Shown one piece after another: positions 8,877-17,100 of a stretch of DNA of 64,000 bases. The notes beneath the pieces were generated by a model that was not told the DNA's origin, searched no databases, and worked only from the letters and a program-made list of their open reading frames with translations. Numbering within the stretch: position 1 is the stretch's first letter; every line of letters begins with the position of its first letter. Origin of the DNA: CBDDFS01 sp965227255 (GTDB lineage Bacteria > Bacteroidota > Bacteroidia > Flavobacteriales_E > Vicingaceae); assembly GCA_965227255.1 (NCBI GenBank), contig CBDDFS010000002.1:1302001-1366000 (forward strand). The letters run 5' to 3'. The translations under genes and the position numbers were made by a program.

Positions 8877-9359
8877 ATGAAATTTTACACTCTACTACTA
8901 GCCCTTATTATTTCAGTTTCGTCTCTTGAGGTTTTCGCTCAGGAAGGAGGAAATAATGTTGCCATGACTGCTTATGAATACTATGGTAAGAAGATCAATG
9001 ATAAAGATGCAATGAATCCATCTCAATTTCTTTCAGCCATTGAATCAAAAGACAGCATGGATGTTAAACTGGAAGCCAAGATTTTGATGTGTTGCAAGAA
9101 GAAAGGTTGTTGGATGGATCTTGACCTCGAGAATGGACAAACAATGAAGGTTCGATTCAAGGATTATGAATTCTTTGTTCCTAAAGACGCTGATGGAAGA
9201 ACTGCCGTTGTTCAGGGTCAGGCTAAATTGGAAACGATCGATGTAGCGACGTTGAAGCACTATGCGGAAGATGCAGGTAAATCAGAAGCTGAGATTGCAG
9301 CCATCACGAAGCCGAAGAAAGCCTATTCTTTCACTGCTGAAGGTGTAATCATTAAGTGA
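8877..9359 (+). CDS. DUF4920 domain-containing secreted protein
   Basis: 160 residues with a cleavable signal peptide (about 1-22, ending VFA-QEG). The rest matches the DUF4920 family: a small beta-rich domain with the cysteine motif MCCKKKGCWMDL around residues 65-76 and the segment VRFKDYEFFVPKDA. The clustered cysteines suggest metal or redox chemistry in the periplasm, but no function is established. The stop overlaps by 4 bases the start of the next gene, a haem-binding lipoprotein, so translation is probably coupled. Confidence 0.8.
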   Translation: MKFYTLLLALIISVSSLEVFAQEGGNNVAMTAYEYYGKKINDKDAMNPSQFLSAIESKDSMDVKLEAKILMCCKKKGCWMDLDLENGQTMKVRFKDYEFFVPKDADGRTAVVQGQAKLETIDVATLKHYAEDAGKSEAEIAAITKPKKAYSFTAEGVIIK

Positions 9360-9796
9360 GGCTACTTAGCATAACTTTCATACTCTCTTTATTCGTCATA
9401 GCCTGTAAAGAGGTTACAGATGCTCCTGCCTATGAATTCAGGCAACCGGATGAGATCGTAAATCCCAATGGTGATAGTGAACTTGCCATAGTAATGCGGA
9501 ATATCCACTTTGAAGCAAACAAGGTAGGCAGGGCATTAGAAAATAATGATGAAGTCGATCTGACAGAATTGAAATCATTGGCCGCACAATTGAGTACGGC
9601 CGTTCCAACCGATTCTACTGTGCTGGATGATGCATATTATTCTTTCTCTACAAACCTTGAGCAAAGAGTGGAGAGAATGGAGTCGGAAGAGGCCGTTATT
9701 GAATTCAATGAAATGGTCAAAACCTGTGTGGCATGCCACAAGAATACATGTCCTGGCCCTATCTCAAAAATTCAAAAGCTAAAGGTTAAGGCTTAA
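9356..9796 (+). CDS. Lipoprotein with a CxxCH haem motif (cytochrome c-like)
   Basis: 146 residues starting at a GTG that overlaps the previous stop. The N-terminal hydrophobic stretch ends in the lipobox VIAC, so it should be lipid-anchored in the envelope. The body is predicted helical and near the C-terminus carries CVACHKNTCPGP, a covalent haem c attachment site. Short helical proteins with a C-terminal CxxCH resemble the cytochrome c prime fold. The second cysteine-rich piece just after the motif is a family trait worth noting. Electron-transfer or sensing roles are possible. Coupling to the cysteine-rich DUF4920 gene hints at a shared redox task, which is inference. Confidence 0.65.
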   Translation: MRLLSITFILSLFVIACKEVTDAPAYEFRQPDEIVNPNGDSELAIVMRNIHFEANKVGRALENNDEVDLTELKSLAAQLSTAVPTDSTVLDDAYYSFSTNLEQRVERMESEEAVIEFNEMVKTCVACHKNTCPGPISKIQKLKVKA

Positions 9797-10242
9797 TACG
9801 ATTTGTCCGACCTGTCCATCTGCCGGTCCACATCCTTTTTCTTGATGTCCTCGCGTTTATCATGAAGTTTCTTACCGCGAGCCAGGCCTATGTCGATCTT
9901 TGCCCAGCCCTTTCCGCTGATGAAGACTTTGAGCGGGACAATGGTAATTCCTACATCGCGCAATTTTCTGGCAATTTTCTTGATCTCCTGCTGATTGAGC
10001 AATAACTTGCGCTCTCTCAATGGATCATGATTGGTATAGCTCGCTTCTTCGTAAGGTGATATGTGCATATTTCTGATCCATACTTCTCCATCCTTCAAAT
10101 GACAATATGCTTCCTTTACACTGGCTTTACCCGCTCGGATAGACTTGATTTCTGATCCCTGAAGGACCATTCCTGCTGTAAATGTCTCGAGTATCTCGTA
10201 TTCGTACCGAGCACGTTTATTATTGATGGAAATATTTGACAT
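9793..10242 (-). CDS. smpB: SsrA-binding protein
   Basis: Binds tmRNA and brings it to stalled ribosomes for trans-translation. The 149 residues match the family. Typical motifs are NKRARYEYEILETFTAGM at the start, LQGSEIKSIRAGKASVKEAY, the ERKLLLNQQEI segment, and the basic C-terminal tail with KLHDKRE that enters the decoding centre. The 3' end overlaps the convergent haem-lipoprotein gene by 4 bases. It lies 6 bases downstream of yqgE and is probably co-transcribed with it. Confidence 0.97.
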   Translation of the reverse strand: MSNISINNKRARYEYEILETFTAGMVLQGSEIKSIRAGKASVKEAYCHLKDGEVWIRNMHISPYEEASYTNHDPLRERKLLLNQQEIKKIARKLRDVGITIVPLKVFISGKGWAKIDIGLARGKKLHDKREDIKKKDVDRQMDRSDKSY

Positions 10243-10248
10243 GAGATC

Positions 10249-10839
10249 CTAGTTCATATTTGGATCTTCCGGAAATGTGGAGAGAATAGATATTTCCTCA
10301 TCAAGACCCTCAAGAAGGAGTTTCCACAGGTTGTCGGTTTCAGTCTTGAAAATTTCCATCAGATCTGATTCAACCACCAACCAGGAATCTTCTTCAATTT
10401 CTTTTTCCAACTGATCGGCTTCCCACCCGGAATAACCAACAAAGAATCGAATTTGATTTTCATTCAATGTTCCATCCTCAATCATCGACTCGATCTGCTT
10501 AAAATCACCTCCCCAGCAAAGATCTCCTTTCACTGGAGTGCTTCCATCGATGACTTCACCTTGTGTGTGAACGTAGAATAGATCGGTCGACTGAACCGGT
10601 CCGCCAAAATGCATAGCAAACTCAGATGCATTTACCTTCAGTTCTGTATCGTTCAGAGACATTTCCAAAGGTTTGTTCAGAATGAAACCCAAACTCCCAT
10701 TTTCATTATGATCGACCAATAGAACAACCGACCTTTTGAAATAAGGATCGGGTAGAAATGGATCCGAAATCAGGAGTCGCCCTTTCTCAGGTTTTAGCTT
10801 GTTCAGCTCAGACAATCTGTAGTCAAGCGGGTCGTACAT
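10249..10839 (-). CDS. YqgE/AlgH family protein
   Basis: 196 residues of the UPF0301/DUF179 family. Visible traits are KGRLLISDPFLPDPYFKRSV at the start, LVDHNENGSLGFILNKPL, FGGPVQSTDLFYVHT and FFVGYSGWEADQLEKEI. It is a cytoplasmic single-domain protein of poorly defined function (AlgH was once linked to alginate regulation in Pseudomonas). It has its own -7 box and leads the short yqgE-smpB transcript. Confidence 0.92.
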   Translation of the reverse strand: MYDPLDYRLSELNKLKPEKGRLLISDPFLPDPYFKRSVVLLVDHNENGSLGFILNKPLEMSLNDTELKVNASEFAMHFGGPVQSTDLFYVHTQGEVIDGSTPVKGDLCWGGDFKQIESMIEDGTLNENQIRFFVGYSGWEADQLEKEIEEDSWLVVESDLMEIFKTETDNLWKLLLEGLDEEISILSTFPEDPNMN

Positions 10840-10856
10840 AAATCAATGCTTCTAAT

Positions 10857-10864
10857 CAAATATA
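10857..10864 (-). promoter_or_regulatory. Bacteroidota -7 box for yqgE-smpB
   Basis: The minus strand reads TATATTTG, an exact consensus match 17 bases before the yqgE ATG. Confidence 0.45.
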
Positions 10865-10886
10865 ATAATTTATTAATGCGAGAAAA

Positions 10887-10903
10887 CTTTTGTTAATCAA
10901 AAG
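10887..10903. promoter_or_regulatory. Inverted repeat in the yqgE-pdxH divergent gap
   Basis: CTTTTG and CAAAAG are separated by TTAAT. This 6-bp inverted repeat lies between the two divergent promoter boxes and could be a regulator site, though it is short and AT-rich enough to arise by chance. Confidence 0.3.
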
Positions 10904-10933
10904 AAAATCACAGTTTAAAAACCTCAGAATCCT

Positions 10934-10941
10934 TAGATTTG
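10934..10941 (+). promoter_or_regulatory. Bacteroidota -7 box for pdxH
   Basis: TAGATTTG is an exact TAnnTTTG match 18 bases before the ATG at 10960. An upstream in-frame TTG at 10939 lies inside this box, which argues against it as the start codon. Confidence 0.45.
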
Positions 10942-10959
10942 AATACAAGATTTTCTGGT

Positions 10960-11622
10960 ATGAGTCTGGAGGAAATTAGAAGCTACATTAACGATGTTAG
11001 GCGCTCTTTTGCTGATCAGCCCTTTGATGAAGAGCACCTGAATAAAAATCCCTACCGTCAATTTTCTAAGTGGTTTGAGGAGGCGGTTAATGCTCAGATT
11101 CTCGATCCATATGCCATGATCATAGCCTCTGTTTCTGAAATAGGTTATCCGTCTACAAGAACGGTTTACATGCGCGACATTAGTGAAGAAGGTATCATCT
11201 TTTACACCAATTATAATAGTCAAAAGGGAAAGGAGATCAATAACAATCCAATGGTCTCGGCCTTGTTCTTGTGGATTGAAGTAGACCGTCAAATCAGGGT
11301 AAGTGGCAGAGCGGAAAAAGCTTCAACGAAGATTTCTGATGAATACTTTGCAGGTAGACCCAGAGAAAGCCAGATTGGTGCCTGGGCTTCTGATCAGAGT
11401 GATGAGATCGAAGGAAGAGAAACTTTATTGGAAAAGTACGCCTATTACGAAGAGAAATTCAAAGGACTCGACGTCCCCAGACCCGAAAACTGGGGTGGTT
11501 ACATTATCCGACCTGAAAAGTTTGAATTTTGGCAGGGAAGACCCAACCGCCTCCACGATAGATTTGTGTATCTGAAAGAAAGAGGAGAAGAAGAGTGGTC
11601 GACACGAAGATTGGCTCCTTAA
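10960..11622 (+). CDS. pdxH: Pyridoxamine 5'-phosphate oxidase
   Basis: FMN-dependent cytoplasmic enzyme that makes pyridoxal 5'-phosphate (vitamin B6 salvage and synthesis). With the ATG at 10960 the product is 220 residues, close to the family length. Signatures are PSTRTVYMRDISEEGIIFYT (FMN and substrate site), SQKGKEINNNP, RQIRVSGRAEK, and the C-terminal FWQGRPNRLHDRF with the substrate-binding RLHDR. An alternative TTG start 7 codons upstream falls within the promoter box and is rejected. The stop overlaps by one base the ATG of the glycosyltransferase gene. Confidence 0.95.
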   Translation: MSLEEIRSYINDVRRSFADQPFDEEHLNKNPYRQFSKWFEEAVNAQILDPYAMIIASVSEIGYPSTRTVYMRDISEEGIIFYTNYNSQKGKEINNNPMVSALFLWIEVDRQIRVSGRAEKASTKISDEYFAGRPRESQIGAWASDQSDEIEGRETLLEKYAYYEEKFKGLDVPRPENWGGYIIRPEKFEFWQGRPNRLHDRFVYLKERGEEEWSTRRLAP

Positions 11623-12839
11623 TGAGCAGTGCTGAAAATTTATCCGTCGTTATACCTTCCTACAATGAAGTGAGCCTTATTCCGGTTCTGATGAGCTTGA
11701 ATGAATCTTCATTATCAAGCAATATTACTGTTCATATTTTTCTAGTGATAAACGCGGCAGAAAATGCCGATGATGAAATCAAAAACAGAAATCGAAAGTG
11801 CTATGAAGAAGCGCTTAATTGGTCATCCGAGGTTGGAAATTCTCTTCTGACCTATACTATAGACCTTCATAATGATCTAGATCCAAAAAAAGCCGGCGTC
11901 GGTTTGGCCAGAAAACTGGGCATGGACAAAGCCGCGGAATTTCATGCGAAAACAGAAAAAGATGGGATTATTGTAGCTCTTGACGCTGACTGCCTGGTTG
12001 AAGAAAACTATCTGGAAGAGATTTCAAAGTATTATGGAACAAACAAGGAAGTTCAGGCTGCCAACATCTACTTTGAGCACAGATTTGAAAGTGAAGATCA
12101 TGAATTGAATGAAGCGGCCATTCAATACGAATTGCATTTGCGTTATTACAAACACTGTCTTGCATTCATTGGATTCCCTTACGATTATCACACGGTAGGT
12201 TCTTCCATGTCGGTGAGGTCGGCTACTTACCTAAAGTCTGGAGGCATGAATACCCGACAAGCCGGTGAGGATTTTTATTTTTTACAAAAACTGTTCAGTC
12301 AGTATGCTTTTGGTGAGATAAATTCCACTACTGTTTATCCCGATGGCCGCTTCAGTAACCGTGTGCCATTTGGCACAGGCGCTGCACTACTTAAATGGGA
12401 AGAATCCGGACGCAATGATATTCCAACATACCCATTTGAATCCTTTTTGGAAATCGGAAGTCTGTTGAAGATTGTACCCGATATTTTTAGGGACAATGTA
12501 ACTGAAATTGAAAAATGGAGTAAGAGTATTGGGAAAGACTTGATAGACTTTCTAATTAAAGAAAACTTCGAGGATTCATTGAATAATTTCATGAATAACA
12601 GTAGAAACATGGATCAATTCAAATCCCATTTTTTCCGCTGGTTCAATAATTTTAAAATATTGAAATGTTTAAATTATCTTCGGGACAAGAAACGGCCCAT
12701 GCAAAGCGTGATAGGGGAGACAGCCAAATTATTGATAGCTAAAGGCATTGAAGCCCCATCGTCTTCTTTGGATATGTTGTTAATTATTAGGAATTTAGAT
12801 AAAACGAAACCTTTAACCAAGCCTTCAGACCTTGCATAA
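11622..12839 (+). CDS. Family 2 glycosyltransferase
   Basis: 405 residues with a GT-A fold start (SVVIPSYNEVSLIPVL at residues 8-23) and the acidic nucleotide/metal motif ALDADCLVEENYL around residue 115. The middle segment GGMNTRQAGEDFYFLQKL contains the ED-type acceptor-site region of family 2 enzymes. No transmembrane segments stand out. Donor and acceptor cannot be told from sequence; envelope polysaccharide or glycoprotein modification is plausible. I chose the ATG at 11622 (overlapping the pdxH stop) over a GTG at 11595 because the domain begins immediately after it. It overlaps the next gene by 8 bases. Confidence 0.85.
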   Translation: MSSAENLSVVIPSYNEVSLIPVLMSLNESSLSSNITVHIFLVINAAENADDEIKNRNRKCYEEALNWSSEVGNSLLTYTIDLHNDLDPKKAGVGLARKLGMDKAAEFHAKTEKDGIIVALDADCLVEENYLEEISKYYGTNKEVQAANIYFEHRFESEDHELNEAAIQYELHLRYYKHCLAFIGFPYDYHTVGSSMSVRSATYLKSGGMNTRQAGEDFYFLQKLFSQYAFGEINSTTVYPDGRFSNRVPFGTGAALLKWEESGRNDIPTYPFESFLEIGSLLKIVPDIFRDNVTEIEKWSKSIGKDLIDFLIKENFEDSLNNFMNNSRNMDQFKSHFFRWFNNFKILKCLNYLRDKKRPMQSVIGETAKLLIAKGIEAPSSSLDMLLIIRNLDKTKPLTKPSDLA

Positions 12840-14460
12840 GATCACTACCGTATTTTCTTTTCTTTTTCTATTCTCAGTAGGAGTGTCTTTCGCCGGTGAA
12901 GGTAAGATCACGCCTCGGAAAGCCAATGATCTATATCAGATGGACAATTTCGAGGAAGCATTGGAGTATTATAAGTACCTGGTAAAGGCGGATCCTAAAA
13001 ACATTCAATATAATCTCAGGATAGGAGTTTGTTATCTGAATACCTACATCAATAAGGGAAATGCAATTCCTTATTTTAAAAATGTTATTGATCTTGATGC
13101 GCTTGATGGCACAGTGAACTATTCCATAGCCTATTATCTATTAGGCAAGGCTTATCACTATGATCGTCAATATGACGAGGCTATTGAGACCTTTGAAAAG
13201 TTTCTGAAGCAAGAGAACATTACAGAAGAAGATGCGGAATTTGCCAAACAAAAGATTCAGTTCTGTTTCAATGCCAAGGAAATCGAAAAATTCCCGCTGG
13301 ATGTGACATTCGAAAATCTGGGCAAGAATGTGAATTCTCCTTATGCTGATTATTATCCTCACATTCCGGATGATGAATCCTTCATTATTTTCAATTCGAA
13401 AAGAGAACAGAATTCGGAGAAACTCTACAATGGAAGTTATGCCTCAAACGTCTATTTCTCAGAGGTTAAGGATGGTGAATATGGAAAGGCCCGTTTAATG
13501 GGAGGAGAACTCAATACGAAAGAGAATAATGAAGCCATTATCGGCATGTCGGCCAATGGTCGTGATGGAATATTTTACATCGACAACAATGATGATCTCA
13601 TCGACCTGTACATAGGCGAGATTCACGGACATCTTGTAAGAAACATTGAAGTTCTAAATCCTAAGTATAATTCTATTGACCTGGAGATTGCCGCTTCGAT
13701 AAGCGCCGATGGTGAAACCATGTATATTTCCAGTAATCGCAAAGGAGGATATGGAGGAGCTGATATTTACATGGCCAAAAAACTTCCGACGGGTCATTGG
13801 GGAGAGTTAATGAACCTTGGTCCAGAGATCAATACCCCTTACGACGATGTATTCCCAAATATCTCACCGAATGAGCAGTTCCTTTTCTTCAGCTCTGAAG
13901 GTCATACAAGCATGGGTGGACTTGATATTTTTGTCGCAAAGTGGGATCCAAGACAGAGAAAGTGGTCGGGAGTGCGAAATGTGGGTTATCCGATCAATAC
14001 ACCTGAAGACAATATGAACTTCAGGATATCGAAAACGGGAAAATATGGCTATATCTCAGCATACAGACCGGGCGGATATGGTGATCTCGACATTTACAGG
14101 GTGAATTATAATTCAATTGAGCCTAGATATACTGTGATTGCCGGAAAAGTATACGCTGTAAATACCAACCAGATCTTTGATGATGTAAATATTGAAGTGG
14201 TTTCAGATGATGGGGATTTCTACGGGTCATACCTGCCTAATCCGATCTCAGGAAGATATGTGGTAATCGTTCCTCCGGGGAAGTATACGATTAGTGTAGG
14301 TGCTGAAGGTTACGACGATGCTGTGGCTGAATTTGAAATTCTGGATAAATCAGATTTCAAGACTTTTATCTCTCAGGACCTTGTTCTGAAACCGAAGAAT
14401 TTGCTGGATAAACTACCTCAAATGGAAGACTCTAAAACGTCTTCAATCCTCAACGATTAA
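12832..14460 (+). CDS. TPR/PD40 envelope protein, PorE-like but without an OmpA domain
   Basis: 542 residues starting at TTG, which gives a good signal peptide (MHKITTVFSF, cleaved near FA-GEG) and overlaps the preceding stop by 8 bases. TPR-like helices span about 25-150 (EEALEYYKYLVKADPKN, QYDEAIETFEKFLKQ). PD40 beta-propeller blades span 155-430 (SADGETMYISSNRKGGYGG, SPNEQFLFFSSEG). A carboxypeptidase-regulatory-like domain covers about 435-525. The same architecture occurs in the 675-residue protein at 6725, but this one stops where the OmpA domain would begin. It may be a T9SS or gliding accessory. The 3' end overlaps the convergent cyclase gene by 18 bases. Confidence 0.75.
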   Translation: MHKITTVFSFLFLFSVGVSFAGEGKITPRKANDLYQMDNFEEALEYYKYLVKADPKNIQYNLRIGVCYLNTYINKGNAIPYFKNVIDLDALDGTVNYSIAYYLLGKAYHYDRQYDEAIETFEKFLKQENITEEDAEFAKQKIQFCFNAKEIEKFPLDVTFENLGKNVNSPYADYYPHIPDDESFIIFNSKREQNSEKLYNGSYASNVYFSEVKDGEYGKARLMGGELNTKENNEAIIGMSANGRDGIFYIDNNDDLIDLYIGEIHGHLVRNIEVLNPKYNSIDLEIAASISADGETMYISSNRKGGYGGADIYMAKKLPTGHWGELMNLGPEINTPYDDVFPNISPNEQFLFFSSEGHTSMGGLDIFVAKWDPRQRKWSGVRNVGYPINTPEDNMNFRISKTGKYGYISAYRPGGYGDLDIYRVNYNSIEPRYTVIAGKVYAVNTNQIFDDVNIEVVSDDGDFYGSYLPNPISGRYVVIVPPGKYTISVGAEGYDDAVAEFEILDKSDFKTFISQDLVLKPKNLLDKLPQMEDSKTSSILND

Positions 14461-15849
14461 CTCCTGAATTCGGGCAATCTGATTTTGCTTGTTAACTTCT
14501 CTGAGCCTTTTTGAAGTGTCAGTATAGAATTGATGTACTTCCAAAAATTTCACCTGTAACTTATTCCAGTCATTCAGACTACCAATCTTATCCTGTTCTT
14601 TAAGTTCTTTGTACAGCGTATCTGATACACCAATAAAATCTCGTCTTCCCAGATAATCCAGATCTGAATCACACATGATCTTTTGAAGCAATGTTTCGGG
14701 ACTTGGTGGCATTTGAGTCGCCATGATCACCTCACATATCAGGTCAATCTGTTCTTCTGTGTAGTTGTATTTTGGAAGCATTTCCCTTGCGATCTCCGTT
14801 CCAAAGAATTCATGATTGTCGTAACCTATGGTATGACCTACATCGTGAAATAATGCCGCAGTTTTAAGAATAAGGATATTCTCATCATCTACACCTTCAC
14901 CAATGCCTATCAGTTCAGCTTGATTAACAACGTCAATGGTATGTCTTACATCATGATAATACAAGTAAGACGGAAGTTCTTTGGTCAGCTTGTCGAGAAT
15001 GATTTCCTGTAGATCAGTAAACTGTCTGAGCAAATATCTGGTTCGGAATATTCTGTTTGGATACAATCCTCTTTTGCGATCTTCTGAATAAGCAGGTTTA
15101 ATTCTTTTTATCCTGAACATTGGCAAATTACCCTGGTATCTTGCCGGAATGCTGCCGGCCTCTTTATTTACGAAGTAACCTTGTACCAGAACGTGGGTCA
15201 TGTCAGATGCGATGATTTCGCCTGGTTCAGCTGCAGCAGCGAGTCTGGTGGCAATGGTCACGGGTTCGCCGGTGAGATCGTAGGAGATCTTCTTTTTACC
15301 CCTGACATTGGCTGTAACTGCACCGGTATGCATTCCGAATTTGAATTGCCAGAATGAGTTGTCACCGTTCTCATGCGCTTCAGTCATTTGCTCTACATAG
15401 GCCTTCATTTCCAGAGCAGCAAGAACAACATCTATGGGGTTGGTAATGTTCTTAACCGGGACACCACCAGCGCACATATAAGAGTCGCCGAGGGTGCGAA
15501 TCTTTTGAATCTTATGTTTTTCAGCTATCTGATCAAACTGGTAATAGATCTGATCAAGTTGGTCTATTCTTTCCCGGCTGTCTTTTTCGTTGGCTGCAAT
15601 TTCCTTGAAACCGTGAACATCAATGTACAAAACGGTGGCCATTTTGAAACGCAATGACCTGGCCTGCAGATCAGGCTTGAATTCTTTGTCGACAAGTTCA
15701 GGTGGGATTTTAGCAAGGGTATTCTTGTACCTTTCTACCTCTTTCTTTAGATCTTGAATCTGCTTTTTTAATACTTCAATTTCTCCCTCCAGTTCGGTCT
15801 TTACTTTCTTCAGTTGAGAGTTTTCGAAGATGAGTTCCTTTTCTTCCAT
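14443..15849 (-). CDS. Class III nucleotide cyclase fused to an HD phosphohydrolase domain
   Basis: 468 residues: an N-terminal coiled coil (about 1-48), a class III adenylate/guanylate cyclase domain (68-225) and an HD domain (290-405). The cyclase has both metal aspartates (Asp77 in LYIDVHGF, Asp122 in TLGDSYM) and Asp191 in YDLTG, the adenine-selecting position. Arg118 stands where adenylate cyclases have Lys, and Thr198 stands where the transition-state Asn of V-N-x-A-x-R is expected; Arg202 is kept. The HD domain keeps His299, His335-Asp336 (ALFHDVGH) and Asp residues at 394-398. It is cytoplasmic and probably monocistronic. It could make a cyclic nucleotide and hydrolyse a phosphodiester or nucleotide, or use one domain as a sensor. 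Confidence 0.85.
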   Translation of the reverse strand: MEEKELIFENSQLKKVKTELEGEIEVLKKQIQDLKKEVERYKNTLAKIPPELVDKEFKPDLQARSLRFKMATVLYIDVHGFKEIAANEKDSRERIDQLDQIYYQFDQIAEKHKIQKIRTLGDSYMCAGGVPVKNITNPIDVVLAALEMKAYVEQMTEAHENGDNSFWQFKFGMHTGAVTANVRGKKKISYDLTGEPVTIATRLAAAAEPGEIIASDMTHVLVQGYFVNKEAGSIPARYQGNLPMFRIKRIKPAYSEDRKRGLYPNRIFRTRYLLRQFTDLQEIILDKLTKELPSYLYYHDVRHTIDVVNQAELIGIGEGVDDENILILKTAALFHDVGHTIGYDNHEFFGTEIAREMLPKYNYTEEQIDLICEVIMATQMPPSPETLLQKIMCDSDLDYLGRRDFIGVSDTLYKELKEQDKIGSLNDWNKLQVKFLEVHQFYTDTSKRLREVNKQNQIARIQELIVED

Positions 15850-15907
15850 TTGAGATGCCCTTCCTACAAATATATAATAATATATGCCGGATTTTAAGGT
15901 GTAAAAA

Positions 15908-17089
15908 TCAGAAGCTCCACTTCAGTCGACCATAGTAAAACTGATTGGTCAAACCGTAACTTCCATCCACATCATTAAACAATAATTGGGCGATCAGATC
16001 GAGATCCAGACTCTGTAAAACAGAAATAGTGACAAGTGGATTAATGAAAGCATCTGAACTCCCCGGGTAACCAATAAGTGCAACCCCACCATTCACCAAA
16101 GGATGAAACTGGTAAGTGGCATTCACAAGTCCAGACCATGTGTACGGCGAAAGATATTTGGCCGATATATTCCCCGAATAATAGAGCAATTGTTCCAGGG
16201 GTGAAGGGCTCTTGCTTCCATTGCTACTGTATAGAATGGATCCGGTCAGAAAGGTCTTTGACCATGAGTATTCCAGTGATATGGTGCCCACCAATGCATT
16301 GGTCGTATCTCTGGCTCCGTCTAGTGCGTGAAAATATGATCCTTCACCCTTGAAACCTGCTTGCTTTATGTTGCCTGCCCAACCTGTACCCACAACAAGG
16401 TTCTCATTCGTTACTCCACCAAGAAACTGAACGTCGTAATTCTTGTAGTTGATTTTCCAAAGTGCGGCCCCGGTGAAATCCTCAAAGTTTTCTGCCAGTT
16501 TCCCGGCGATCTCAATACTGGAAGCTATACCGGTGTAATATTTAAGTAATAAGGCATCACTACCCGGTCTTTCCTCATAATCGAAATCGAAGAATGAGAA
16601 AGCATTGAAAATATCATTTGGGTTCCAAGCCATATTAATTCCCCAGTTGATTCGTTGTCGACCGGCCTTAACTTCAAATTTTCCTAAAGAATATTGAGCA
16701 TACATTCGATCAAACATCATATGCAAAACAACATTGGAAGAGTCTTCCCAATATCTCGAAAGAGTCCAGAAATCATCTGCCGATCGAAATGTCAATTCAC
16801 CAAACAGGGGGTTGAGTCTGACCTGATCACCAAAGAAAACCCGGTTTCTCATCTCCACAACGGCCTTGAAATTCGGGAATGGATACCATTTGAAATTAAG
16901 TCGATTGTGTATTAGATTGTCGTAGAGGTAGTTTCTGCTTTCTGTGAATACATCCGTTGTAACGGCATAGGTACCCATGTACTTTAGGTAACCGTTCAGT
17001 GTCCAGTTCCTTTCTTTTTTTTCTTCTTCCTGAGACAAGACATTGCCCAGGGATAAGATTAATACAAATGTTATGATATATCCCTTCAT
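15908..17089 (-). CDS. Outer-membrane beta-barrel protein of the LolA/FtsX/ABC operon
   Basis: 393 residues with a signal peptide (cleavage near LS-QEE), then a run of amphipathic strands ending in the aromatic C-terminus YYGRLKWSF. This is typical of a beta-barrel assembled by the BAM machinery. The segment KAGRQRINWGINMAWNPNDI resembles porin-like proteins found with lipid-export type operons. It is the last gene of a five-gene operon, 11 bases after the ATPase gene. A role as the outer-membrane end of the export route is inference from position. Confidence 0.7.
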   Translation of the reverse strand: MKGYIITFVLILSLGNVLSQEEEKKERNWTLNGYLKYMGTYAVTTDVFTESRNYLYDNLIHNRLNFKWYPFPNFKAVVEMRNRVFFGDQVRLNPLFGELTFRSADDFWTLSRYWEDSSNVVLHMMFDRMYAQYSLGKFEVKAGRQRINWGINMAWNPNDIFNAFSFFDFDYEERPGSDALLLKYYTGIASSIEIAGKLAENFEDFTGAALWKINYKNYDVQFLGGVTNENLVVGTGWAGNIKQAGFKGEGSYFHALDGARDTTNALVGTISLEYSWSKTFLTGSILYSSNGSKSPSPLEQLLYYSGNISAKYLSPYTWSGLVNATYQFHPLVNGGVALIGYPGSSDAFINPLVTISVLQSLDLDLIAQLLFNDVDGSYGLTNQFYYGRLKWSF

Positions 17090-17100
17090 CGGGATGATGT

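Noticed and set aside
10939..10959. TTG start for pdxH giving seven more residues
   Set aside because: The TTG is part of the TAGATTTG -7 box; the ATG at 10960 gives the usual family N-terminus.
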